Origin: a virus
DNA: 33,957 nt
Virus record (IMG/VR): IMGVR_UViG_3300037333_000151
Span: 1 to 33,957 of that record
Reading direction: 5' to 3' (one strand)
In this document: piece after piece, positions 15,208 through 20,613 of the stretch
How the letters are laid out: each line of letters opens with the position of its first letter
Position numbering within the stretch: the first letter of the stretch is position 1
Position numbers and translations under genes: made by a program
Notes under the pieces: generated by a model
Databases searched by the model: none
Told to the model about the DNA's origin: nothing
The model's input: the letters and a program-made list of their open reading frames with translations, nothing else

Positions 15208-15526
15208 TTGCTCTCCTTATTAAATTTTCCCACTCTTGTCTTATTACGCTCATTTCTATACCATTCTGCCCCGCAAGTTTAAAAACAAACTCTATATGCT
15301 GCACCAGCTCGGAGTTGCTTATATCCCGTGTAGAAACAGGATAGCCGTTGTCGTTGCGGGGATAGTCTGAATTTACGATTTTTAAAAGCTGTTTGAATCC
15401 GTAAAAAGTAAGGCCCCGAAGATATAATACTCCGAAGCCTTCAACTTTTAGCTTTATTGGGGCTTTTAGGAAAAACTCACGCAACTGGGCGTGATAAAAC
15501 CGGTTAAAGTTTTGAGAGATTTTCAT
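15194..15526 (-). CDS. Phage protein of the recombination cluster, unknown
   Basis: The product has 110 aa (KISQNFNRFYHAQLREFFLK at the N-terminus; a basic, mixed fold). No family recognised. It lies between the ERF protein and SSB, with its start overlapping the ERF stop by one base, so a role in recombination or replication is plausible from context only. Confidence 0.65.
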   Translation of the reverse strand: MKISQNFNRFYHAQLREFFLKAPIKLKVEGFGVLYLRGLTFYGFKQLLKIVNSDYPRNDNGYPVSTRDISNSELVQHIEFVFKLAGQNGIEMSVIRQEWENLIRRANESF

Positions 15527-16188
15527 TATCCGCCCATTGCCTCAACTGTTTGTGTCTCTTCTAAATAAGTTCTTATCAACTGTTTTAGTTTTACGTCTTG
15601 TTTTAATAGCGTTTCTTTAACTTTGTCATCCGTAAGCTCATAACCCATGTTTCTCATCCAATTTGTAAAATCTCCGAGGTGGCTTTTGTCCACACCTTCT
15701 TTTACGATAAAAGCTAAAAACTCTTTTTTAACGTCTTTTTGCGATTGTTTCTGCGGTTTAGGGAATTTTTCTTGCGTATTATTAGTGCTTTTACCAGCCG
15801 CAGCGTTTCCGTCATCGTCTTCCTGTGGAAGGTTTAGCAATGTCACCAATGCGTCTCTTCTCGCATAAGTGGTAGCCGCTATATGCTTTTGCGGGTCTGT
15901 TTGGTCTTTTGCTATTATAGGCGAAAAAGTTTCTTCATAATCACTCGGATTATCAATATCAATAACTTTTAAATTAATAACCCATTGCCCTATATCTTTA
16001 TCAAAAAACTTTTTTTCAGACAATCTTAGCCCATTCATACTCAAAGGCTCTTTTATGTCTGCTAAAATACTGTTAACATCTGCGTATAAACTATTATAAT
16101 ACGGGTTTTTCTTATCCTTTTTAATTGCTCCCATAGTTGTAAAAAAGTTAGACATTTTTTGGTGGAATGTTAGTTTTTTATCACTCAT
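15526..16188 (-). CDS. erf: ERF-family single-strand annealing protein
   Basis: The product has 220 aa. The core contains the family pattern: an N-terminal MGAIKKDKKNPYYNSLYADV, then LSMNGLRLSE, and the hallmark HIAATTYARRDALVTLLNLP followed by the acidic EDDDGN. ERF proteins form rings on single-stranded DNA and anneal complementary ends, which circularises the phage genome and drives recombination. A Gln/Lys linker and a helical C-terminal domain follow. Its start overlaps the HNH gene by 4 nt. SSB is encoded two genes downstream. Confidence 0.9.
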   Translation of the reverse strand: MSDKKLTFHQKMSNFFTTMGAIKKDKKNPYYNSLYADVNSILADIKEPLSMNGLRLSEKKFFDKDIGQWVINLKVIDIDNPSDYEETFSPIIAKDQTDPQKHIAATTYARRDALVTLLNLPQEDDDGNAAAGKSTNNTQEKFPKPQKQSQKDVKKEFLAFIVKEGVDKSHLGDFTNWMRNMGYELTDDKVKETLLKQDVKLKQLIRTYLEETQTVEAMGG

Positions 16189-16985
16189 ACTATATCCTTA
16201 ATAATTTGTCTTATTGTTTCTCTATTTGAATTAAACTTTTTTGCCATTTCAACACAAAAACTTTCATTACTTCTATGCTCATTTTCTTTGTATGTTTCTT
16301 TAATTTTTTTAATTTCATCTAATTTTATTTTGTATTTTCTCCAAACCGGCTCTAAACCACACCTTCTAACTAATCTTAAAATAGTGTGTCTATCCAAACC
16401 TGTCAATTCACTAAGTTCCATAGCTTTAAAATACCCACTTGTAGCAGCTTCTATAATGTCATCAAGTTCATCTTCCGTTTTACCTGTTTTTGTTATAGTT
16501 TCTTTCCATTTTGCGTTAACGTTATATTTGTGAACAATCCGTGAAATATTTTCTTTTTTCGTTATCCATCTGCAATTATTAGGCTCATAATTTCCGTCGT
16601 TATCAATTCTGTCTATTTCAAGTCCTTCTTTGTAACCATTTTTTAAAGCCCATTCACAAAACTTACTAAAATCATTTTTCCAAACGTCACACATTTTGAT
16701 GCCTCTCGCTCCATAATCTTTAAATGATTTCTGATTTTTGTTATAACATCTTCTTTTAATTCCACACCAAACGTTATATAATTTTCTATATTTTTTACTT
16801 AATCCATGAGTTCTAAGATTCGTTGTCTCACTTCTCTGCTCTGCGCTGCATTTATAACATTTAGTTGATTTATTTGTTTTTATATTATATTCATAAACTT
16901 CATACTTGTTGCCGCATAAAGTGCATTCCGCTATTACATAGTGTTTTTTATTAGAATTTTTAATTATTTTCCAATAATTTTTCAT
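16185..16985 (-). CDS. HNH homing-type endonuclease with N-terminal zinc-binding region
   Basis: The product has 266 aa. Residues about 20-50 hold CTLCG and CYKC (a zinc ribbon). Residues about 65-145 carry the HNH pattern common in free-standing phage homing nucleases: LYNVWCGIKRRCYN, SFKDYGARGIKMCDVW and LEIDRIDNDGNYEPNNCRW. The C-terminus has two HTH-like segments (ELTGLDRHTILRLV, and FNSNRETIRQIIKD) that may read the target site. It interrupts a tight recombination operon (Gp157-like upstream, ERF downstream) and is AT-rich, as expected for a mobile intergenic gene. AAAGGA precedes the ATG. Confidence 0.88.
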   Translation of the reverse strand: MKNYWKIIKNSNKKHYVIAECTLCGNKYEVYEYNIKTNKSTKCYKCSAEQRSETTNLRTHGLSKKYRKLYNVWCGIKRRCYNKNQKSFKDYGARGIKMCDVWKNDFSKFCEWALKNGYKEGLEIDRIDNDGNYEPNNCRWITKKENISRIVHKYNVNAKWKETITKTGKTEDELDDIIEAATSGYFKAMELSELTGLDRHTILRLVRRCGLEPVWRKYKIKLDEIKKIKETYKENEHRSNESFCVEMAKKFNSNRETIRQIIKDIV

Positions 16986-17451
16986 CTTTTTTCCTTTTTT
17001 TGTTTATTTTTACTTGTTTAGGCGTAGGCGTTACAACTTCCTCATAGTGCGCTACACCTAGCTTAACAAGCGCTTCTTTGTCTACATCAAGGACGAATTT
17101 TTTAGACTTTCTCTCACTTTCGGGCTTGATTGTTACGGACGACACATAAGTACCTTTTAGTTTGTCTATTCCGTTAGATTCAAGCCATTCGGCTACTCTT
17201 TCGCTAACTTGCGTCTTTTGCTCCTGCATTTCTTTTATCTTCTCGTCAATCGCTTTTTTATAGTTCTTTAACTTTTCAATTTCGTCATCTATATTTTGCA
17301 AGCCAAACGCAATATAATCCGCAAGCCCTTGTTCTATCGGCAACCCTTTCTCCTGCAACTCTTGTGTTTTATATTCAAGCACAGCTCCGACTTCGTCAGG
17401 AGCGATTACTTCTAATCGTGTATGTTTTCTTTGTAATACAGCTAAATCCAT
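16960..17451 (-). CDS. Siphovirus Gp157-like protein
   Basis: The product has 163 aa. A central coiled coil (DDEIEKLKNYKKAIDEKIKE, then RVAEWLESNGIDKLKGTYVS, then SVTIKP) matches the Gp157 family found beside recombination genes of siphophages. A link to phage resistance or to DNA metabolism has been proposed for the family, but the function is not established. AAGGAG precedes the ATG. The end overlaps the HNH gene by 26 nt. Confidence 0.8.
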   Translation of the reverse strand: MDLAVLQRKHTRLEVIAPDEVGAVLEYKTQELQEKGLPIEQGLADYIAFGLQNIDDEIEKLKNYKKAIDEKIKEMQEQKTQVSERVAEWLESNGIDKLKGTYVSSVTIKPESERKSKKFVLDVDKEALVKLGVAHYEEVVTPTPKQVKINKKRKKDEKLLENN

Positions 17452-17460
17452 GCTTTCTCC

Positions 17461-17607
17461 TTAAATGTTATAAAAGCCGTCGTAACTTTGTATTCTCCAA
17501 GAGCGGTTTGAATAATTTTGTCGCTCTCTCCTTTCAAGCTCTCTTAGTTTTTCATCTAAGATAAGTTGTTTTTTGTTTTCTTTTTTGTTATTATTTTTTG
17601 TATTCAT
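17461..17607 (-). CDS. Small basic protein (48 aa), unknown
   Basis: It begins MNTKNNNKKENKKQLILDEK and ends SYDGFYNI, with a charged helix in the middle. The ATG overlaps the upstream stop (ATGA), AAAGGA lies upstream, and the stop is 9 nt before the Gp157-like start. It fills an otherwise empty gap in a compact operon, which supports it as a true gene. Function unknown. Confidence 0.62.
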   Translation of the reverse strand: MNTKNNNKKENKKQLILDEKLRELERRERQNYSNRSWRIQSYDGFYNI

Positions 17608-17774
17608 CTTTTTATCCTTTCTGTTATAATTTCAAACGTGTAAAACTTAACTTTTCGGACGATATAATTAAAATCGTCCGGATCTTGACCTGTGCTCTCT
17701 ATAAAATCCCTTGCGGCACTTTCCGCTCTTTTTTCATCTTTACAGTTTACTTTAAGAATGTATTTTTTACCCAT
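17604..17774 (-). CDS. Small phage protein (56 aa), unknown
   Basis: Starting at 17774 (MGKKYILKVNCKDEKRAESA) rather than 15 codons earlier, because the ATG follows the upstream stop by one base and AAAGGA is 6 nt upstream. A beta-alpha-beta outline (YILKVNC, DFIESTG, FNYIVRKVKFYTFEI) is visible. No family recognised. Confidence 0.65.
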   Translation of the reverse strand: MGKKYILKVNCKDEKRAESAARDFIESTGQDPDDFNYIVRKVKFYTFEIITERIKR

Positions 17775-17775
17775 C

Positions 17776-18060
17776 TCAGATCCTTTCAAAAGGCGTTTGT
17801 TTAAGATTCGCAAAGCCATATTTTTCCTGCATCTTTTGCAACATTTCTGCTTTTAATTTATAAGCCAATTCCGTTTTTAATCCGAAAGTTTCATCGATTT
17901 TATAATTTAATTCGCTGTCCAGCTTTTTATTTAAAATCGCCTCCGCTTTTTTGCGCAAACGATAAAAATATTGCTCGCTAAATCCCGTGATTTCGCAGAA
18001 CTCTTTTGCTTTTATGTTTATATTGTTAAGTAGAAGAATTAAAGCTCTGTTTGTACTCAT
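17776..18060 (-). CDS. Helix-turn-helix-like protein, unknown
   Basis: The product has 94 aa. The N-terminus contains NINIKAKEFCEITGFSEQYF followed by YRLRKKAEAIL, which fits a helix-turn-helix with the recognition helix at SEQYFYRLRK. The C-terminal half is helical. CAAGGAG precedes the ATG. It may be a regulator in the leftward operon. Confidence 0.62.
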   Translation of the reverse strand: MSTNRALILLLNNINIKAKEFCEITGFSEQYFYRLRKKAEAILNKKLDSELNYKIDETFGLKTELAYKLKAEMLQKMQEKYGFANLKQTPFERI

Positions 18061-18072
18061 TTCAACTCCTTG

Positions 18073-18231
18073 CTACATATAATTACTCGGAAACTTCCAA
18101 TTATCAACAACGTCCGCGTTTTCGTCCGACCACTTTTTGTTTTTACGCCTCTGTACTATGTCGTAGGCTTTTAATAAAGCATACGGTGCGATAATTGCCG
18201 ACACTAACACACACGCGATAAGTAAGTCCAT
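18073..18231 (-). CDS. Small membrane protein (52 aa)
   Basis: One membrane segment at residues 2-21 (DLLIACVLVSAIIAPYALL) is followed by a basic stop-transfer (QRRKNKK) and a short tail ending PSNYM. GGAGAG lies just before the ATG and the stop is followed by the ribosome binding site of the next gene. Position and signals support a real gene; function unknown. Confidence 0.68.
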   Translation of the reverse strand: MDLLIACVLVSAIIAPYALLKAYDIVQRRKNKKWSDENADVVDNWKFPSNYM

Positions 18232-18310
18232 TTTCTCTCCTTTTTTTTGCTTCTTGTTTCATTCTTGCCGCTTTTAATTTTGCGCGGTATTTTTTAGTTA
18301 AAGGGGTCAT
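18143..18310 (-). CDS. Small basic protein (55 aa), overlapping the next gene
   Basis: The ATG overlaps the upstream TGA (ATGA at 18307-18310). The first 28 residues are strongly basic (TPLTKKYRAKLKAARMKQEA, KKRRENG). The frame then overlaps the 52-aa membrane protein gene by 89 nt, so the C-terminal half may be only a by-product. Plausible as a coupled small gene, moderately uncertain. Confidence 0.45.
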   Translation of the reverse strand: MTPLTKKYRAKLKAARMKQEAKKRRENGLTYRVCVSVGNYRTVCFIKSLRHSTEA

Positions 18311-18570
18311 TTTTGTCCTTTATTTCTAATAGGAATATATGTTACTCGTCCATAAGAGTCTTTTTTAACTACACATGAACATTTATGTCCTGTTTTTGCT
18401 AATCCTCTGTCGTAACTCAAAAATTCATCACCCTTGTAACACATTATTTCTGCGCTATTTCCAACTATCATACGACAATAATTTTTACTAAAGACACCCG
18501 CAGACAAATGTGTGAAAACTATTAAAAGCGCAACAAGCGTCCCTACTAACAGGGCTACATATTTATTCAT
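18307..18570 (-). CDS. Small exported or membrane-anchored protein
   Basis: The product has 87 aa. It has an N-terminal hydrophobic segment (about residues 4-26, VALLVGTLVALLIVFTHLSA) that could be a signal anchor, then a Cys-containing soluble part (NYCRMIVG, EIMCYKG, HKCSCVV). Four cysteines suggest disulfides in the periplasm. AAAGGAG precedes the ATG. It is the first gene after the structured leader in the leftward direction. Function unknown; phage envelope proteins at this position often alter host surface or exclusion. Confidence 0.65.
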   Translation of the reverse strand: MNKYVALLVGTLVALLIVFTHLSAGVFSKNYCRMIVGNSAEIMCYKGDEFLSYDRGLAKTGHKCSCVVKKDSYGRVTYIPIRNKGQK

Positions 18571-18592
18571 TCGCTCTCCTTTATTTTTTCTC

Positions 18593-18698
18593 GGCAGCGG
18601 CGGCCGCGAATCCGCAACCCTTACCGCCTTACGTGAGGGCGGCGAGAAAGGATGAAAAAAGGGGTATCAGGAAATCATCCGCCCTCGCGTAAAACGGT
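18593..18698 (-). ncRNA. GC-rich structured leader of the leftward operon (candidate antiterminator-type RNA)
   Basis: A GC-rich island in an AT-rich genome with no ORF. It includes the palindrome GCGGCCGC, a strong hairpin CCGCCTT-acgtg-AGGGCGG (18624-18642), and a 20-bp imperfect inverted repeat (18623-18642 with 18679-18698, 17/20) enclosing GGATGA/TCATCC (18650-18655, 18675-18680). Nothing resembles a U-tract terminator. As RNA from pL it would fold strongly; a cis-acting antitermination element such as HK022 put is one option, a regulator binding site or small RNA another. Confidence 0.5.
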
Positions 18699-18726
18699 AG
18701 GTTTAACAATAGGCTTTCAAAGAGCT

Positions 18727-18735
18727 TGCTATAAT
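18727..18735 (+). promoter_or_regulatory. Extended -10 promoter for the gene at 18774
   Basis: TGC-TATAAT (18727-18735) precedes the start by 38 bp. TTAACA at 18703-18708 is too far (21 bp) for a normal -35. Initiation near 18742 would place the 14-nt shared element at the very 5' end of the transcript. Confidence 0.62.
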
Positions 18736-18740
18736 TAGCA

Positions 18741-18754
18741 GTTGAGTGCGGGGA
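18741..18754 (+). repeat. 14-nt leader element, copy 1
   Basis: GTTGAGTGCGGGGA occurs here on the + strand and at 19112-19125 on the - strand, in both cases between a promoter and the start of a small gene. It is GC-rich compared with its surroundings. Perfect over 14 nt. Confidence 0.88.
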
Positions 18755-18773
18755 AATTTTAAGGAGCGCATAA

Positions 18774-18998
18774 ATGAAAATAACTTACGATGAATTTATA
18801 CAACTAAAACGTGAAGTTGAATCCCTTAAAAAAGAACTTGAACGTTGTAAGAAAAACGCTTCCGCAGCTGCTTATAATGCAGCAGTAACTCTTTTAGAAG
18901 ATTTAATTAAAACTGGAAACGTAAAAGTAACCGAAAAAGCATTTGAAAATATTAGTGCCGATATTTTGGAAACCACTCGGAAGCCTTTTGAGGACTGA
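18774..18998 (+). CDS. Small coiled-coil protein, antisense to the leftward early transcript
   Basis: The product has 74 aa. The first 27 residues are an ideal coiled coil (KITYDEFIQLKREVESLKKE); an Ala-rich helix and a mixed tail follow. TAAGGAG precedes the ATG. It has its own promoter and leader element, and its 3' end overlaps the 48-aa gene on the other strand by 47 nt. Function unknown; it sits where lambda has N/rex-type genes. Confidence 0.68.
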   Translation: MKITYDEFIQLKREVESLKKELERCKKNASAAAYNAAVTLLEDLIKTGNVKVTEKAFENISADILETTRKPFED

Positions 18999-19098
18999 TT
19001 CCGAGAAGCTTGGCATGCAGTTTGATTCTTCGCTTATAGTTTAAGCGACTTTTATATGCGGCTGCTAATAATTCTTTTTTGGAACGACCAATTCTCAT
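18952..19098 (-). CDS. Small basic HTH-like protein (48 aa), first gene after pL
   Basis: Protein starts MRIGRSKKELLAAAYKSRLN and ends with KLLGISPQKASEWFPKYRH, which reads as a compact helix-turn-helix with recognition helix SPQKASEWF. It is strongly basic. AAAGG lies 7 nt before the ATG and the pL promoter about 70 nt upstream. It shares its leader element with the convergent gene. Likely a small DNA- or RNA-binding regulator; in lambda this slot holds N, but no arginine-rich N homology is visible. A gene this short could be missed by automatic calling. Confidence 0.62.
   Translation of the reverse strand: MRIGRSKKELLAAAYKSRLNYKRRIKLHAKLLGISPQKASEWFPKYRH
18976..19005. other. Stem-loop in the overlap of the convergent gene pair
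   Basis: CTCGGAA (18976-18982) pairs perfectly with TTCCGAG (18999-19005) across a 16-nt loop, spanning the stop of the + gene and the end of the - gene. No U-tract follows. It may protect mRNA ends or pair with the opposite transcript. Confidence 0.45.
19030..19053 (+). terminator. Candidate terminator after the + gene (inside the 48-aa gene)
   Basis: TCGCTTA (19030-19036), loop TAGTT, TAAGCGA (19042-19048), then C-TTTT. It lies 32 nt after the + gene stop. The T-run is short, so efficiency is uncertain. Confidence 0.38.
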
Positions 19099-19111
19099 AT
19101 CAAAACCTTTC

Positions 19112-19125
19112 TCCCCGCACTCAAC
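19112..19125 (-). repeat. 14-nt leader element, copy 2
   Basis: On the - strand this is GTTGAGTGCGGGGA, identical to 18741-18754, placed 13 nt before the ATG of the 48-aa gene and downstream of pL. Confidence 0.88.
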
Positions 19126-19145
19126 AACCAACTTTCAATCATCTC

Positions 19146-19161
19146 ACACCCGGTTGGGTGT
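19146..19161 (-). promoter_or_regulatory. Leader hairpin of the pL transcript (nut-like position)
   Basis: ACACCC-AACC-GGGTGT on the - strand forms a perfect 6-bp stem with a 4-nt loop within the first 25 nt of the predicted pL RNA. Position recalls boxB of lambda nut sites, but no boxA-like sequence is clear. Confidence 0.5.
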
Positions 19162-19173
19162 TTTGGTAGTGCT

Positions 19174-19203
19174 ATTATAAGAAAATTTCTTACACAATGT
19201 CAA
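19174..19203 (-). promoter_or_regulatory. Leftward early promoter pL
   Basis: TTGACA (19198-19203, - strand), an 18-bp spacer, and TATAAT (19174-19179). Initiation near 19167. The operator palindrome at 19178-19192 fills the spacer, so repressor binding would block this promoter. It would drive the 48-aa gene and then the recombination, xis and int genes. Confidence 0.85.
19178..19192. promoter_or_regulatory. Repressor operator OL1
   Basis: TAAGAAAATTTCTTA is a perfect 15-bp palindrome between the -35 and -10 of pL. It shares the core AAGAAnnnTTCTT with the site at 20403-20417 by pR. Confidence 0.78.
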
Positions 19204-19211
19204 GAGATTTG

Positions 19212-19226
19212 AAAGAAAAATTCTAA
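19212..19226. promoter_or_regulatory. Repressor operator OL2
   Basis: AAAGAAAAATTCTAA matches the AAGAAnnnTTCTT core at 9 of 10 fixed positions. Centre 34 bp from OL1. Confidence 0.6.
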
Positions 19227-19233
19227 CTTTTTG

Positions 19234-19248
19234 TAAAAAATATTCTTT
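19234..19248. promoter_or_regulatory. Possible operator OL3
   Basis: AAAAAAATATTCTTT matches the core at 9 of 10 positions (AAAAA-ATA-TTCTT), centred 22 bp from OL2. It overlaps the -35 position of the + strand promoter for 19294. The AT-rich context lowers confidence. Confidence 0.42.
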
Positions 19249-19260
19249 CGTTAGTTTAGA

Positions 19261-19266
19261 TATAAT
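19261..19266 (+). promoter_or_regulatory. -10 element of the promoter for the gene at 19294
   Basis: TATAAT at 19261-19266, 27 bp before the ATG; no clear -35. Candidate operator OL3 occupies the -35 position, so the repressor may activate or repress here. Confidence 0.58.
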
Positions 19267-19293
19267 GTCAGAAACTTATAAAAAGGAGAAAAG

Positions 19294-19686
19294 ATGAAAA
19301 AAATTTTATATTTAATTTTATTTAGTTTAATTGGAATGTTTATATATATGTTTAGTTTAATTAATGTGAACGATTCTAGCCAAAGCCAAAAAAAACATAA
19401 TTTAATAATTGAAATAAACAAAAACAAACAATTACAAATAATAAAATATTTTAAAAGCGAAAAAGAACCAAATGTTAGAGATGCGGTTTGGAGAAATAAA
19501 AATGTTTTAGCTCTTGCGGTAAATAACGGATATGATGAAAAGGGTTACGCTGAATATGTATGTGTTACTTTATATAACAACTTTCATGTTAATAAAATTT
19601 GGATAGAATTAATAAATTGGTACGAAATGCTTAAAGCAAAACAATTAAAAGTAAAAACAAGATATTTTTGTAATTTACATAAATAA
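19294..19686 (+). CDS. Membrane-anchored protein beside the repressor (exclusion candidate)
   Basis: The product has 130 aa. One N-terminal membrane segment (about 3-24, KILYLILFSLIGMFIYMFSL) is followed by a soluble part with WRNKNVLALAVNNGYDEKGY and YVCVTLYNN. It could be a signal anchor, with the domain outside the membrane. AAAAGGAG precedes the ATG. It is convergent with the repressor (4 bp apart) and has its own promoter, so it could be expressed in the lysogen. Genes in this place often encode superinfection exclusion or lysogenic conversion functions; no family recognised. Confidence 0.65.
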   Translation: MKKILYLILFSLIGMFIYMFSLINVNDSSQSQKKHNLIIEINKNKQLQIIKYFKSEKEPNVRDAVWRNKNVLALAVNNGYDEKGYAEYVCVTLYNNFHVNKIWIELINWYEMLKAKQLKVKTRYFCNLHK

Positions 19687-19689
19687 GTT

Positions 19690-20310
19690 TTATAATTTAC
19701 TTGTAACTTCCAAACATTTAGCCATCCTAACTTCATCCCCTTCTTTTATTGCAATCGGTGGATATTTGTCATTAAGCGGCATAAGCATTACAGGTTTTCC
19801 GTTTTCATCCATTATCACTTTTTTGATCCCACTTTCGCTACCGTTAATCGTATAATGTACTATATTTCCGTTATCGATATAAGCTTCTCTATCGCATAAA
19901 ACAATGTCGCCTTCTTTGATTTTAGGGAGCATACTATCGCCTACCGCTTTTACGTAATATCTGCCTTCTTTGTAAAGATGTTCAGGAACAGGATACATCT
20001 CAAATTCAGAATTTTCATAAAAATGATTTGTAGGAACACCGCAACTTGCTTCGCCTATTATAGGCAGATAATGAGTTACAGGAATTTCTTCACCTAAAAG
20101 ATACAAAATATTTACATTAAAATAATTAGCGATTTTTTTTAGTATTTCTAATGGAATATTTGCTTTCCCTTTAAAATAATCACTTATTCTTACTCTGTAT
20201 TTTGCTGGAACAGGCTCATTTTTAGGTATATCAAAAATAATCCTTGCAAGGTCTGCATTATTCATATTGTGTTCTTTCATTAATTTTTTAATTACATCAA
20301 TAGTATCCAT
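19690..20310 (-). CDS. Phage repressor, XRE-type HTH plus S24 (LexA-like) peptidase
   Basis: The product has 206 aa and maintains lysogeny by binding OL and OR. Residues about 1-75 form the DNA-binding domain (MNNADLARIIFDIPKNEPVP, YRVRISDYFKGK, then LEILKKIANYF). Residues about 85-200 are an S24 peptidase with Ser126 (VGDSMLPKIKEGDIVL) and Lys163/164 (GIKKV). The self-cleavage bond is probably Cys90-Gly91 (EASCGVPT). RecA-stimulated autocleavage would induce the prophage. The ATG at 20310 has AAAGGA 6 nt upstream; longer in-frame starts would run through pRM and pR. Confidence 0.93.
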   Translation of the reverse strand: MDTIDVIKKLMKEHNMNNADLARIIFDIPKNEPVPAKYRVRISDYFKGKANIPLEILKKIANYFNVNILYLLGEEIPVTHYLPIIGEASCGVPTNHFYENSEFEMYPVPEHLYKEGRYYVKAVGDSMLPKIKEGDIVLCDREAYIDNGNIVHYTINGSESGIKKVIMDENGKPVMLMPLNDKYPPIAIKEGDEVRMAKCLEVTSKL

Positions 20311-20340
20311 CTTAAATCCTTTCGTTAGATTTTTTCCTAC

Positions 20341-20346
20341 ATTATA
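20341..20346 (-). promoter_or_regulatory. -10 of pRM (repressor maintenance promoter)
   Basis: TATAAT on the - strand, 31 nt upstream of the repressor ATG. There is no -35 consensus; operator OR1 covers that position, so repressor could control its own synthesis. Confidence 0.65.
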
Positions 20347-20358
20347 CAATATAATAAG

Positions 20359-20373
20359 TAAGAAAAATACTTG
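20359..20373. promoter_or_regulatory. Repressor operator OR1
   Basis: TAAGAAAAATACTTG matches the AAGAAnnnTTCTT core at 9 of 10 positions. It lies between pRM and pR and touches the -35 of pR. Confidence 0.65.
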
Positions 20374-20399
20374 CGTTTTGAATTTGAATCTGCTACAAT
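20371..20399 (+). promoter_or_regulatory. Rightward early promoter pR
   Basis: TTGCGT (20371-20376), a 17-bp spacer and TACAAT (20394-20399) with an extended TGC (20391-20393). It sits just upstream of OR2 and the gene at 20431. Confidence 0.68.
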
Positions 20400-20402
20400 A
20401 CG

Positions 20403-20417
20403 AAAGAATAATTCTTA
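20403..20417. promoter_or_regulatory. Repressor operator OR2
   Basis: AAAGAATAATTCTTA carries a perfect AAGAAT-A-ATTCTT dyad over the start point of pR. The same core as OL1. Confidence 0.75.
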
Positions 20418-20430
20418 CAAAGGAGAAAAT

Positions 20431-20613
20431 ATGGAATATCCGCACAGGGCGCAAGTGTGGGAGTGGAAAACAGGTAAGGTAATCCCTAAGCCTAAGACAC
20501 TGCAAAAATTACCGGATGAAAAATTAAAAGAGGAACTTGCGGCATTAGCAATTAAAAAATATTTGCCTTTTATTAAATCAAAAAAAGTCAAAAAGGAGTT
20601 GCTAAATGATTAA
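20431..20613 (+). CDS. Cro-position protein, short HTH remnant-like
   Basis: The product has 60 aa. QVWEWKTGKVIPKPKTLQKL matches the recognition helix and following helix of XRE/Cro-type proteins (normally vs.WesGkr.Ps...l..i), but the first two helices of the fold are missing. The ATG at 20431 has AAAGGAG upstream and follows OR2. Its position, first after pR and opposite the repressor, is that of cro. It overlaps the next gene by 8 nt. It may be a minimal Cro, an unusual fold, or a degraded one. Confidence 0.65.
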   Translation: MEYPHRAQVWEWKTGKVIPKPKTLQKLPDEKLKEELAALAIKKYLPFIKSKKVKKELLND

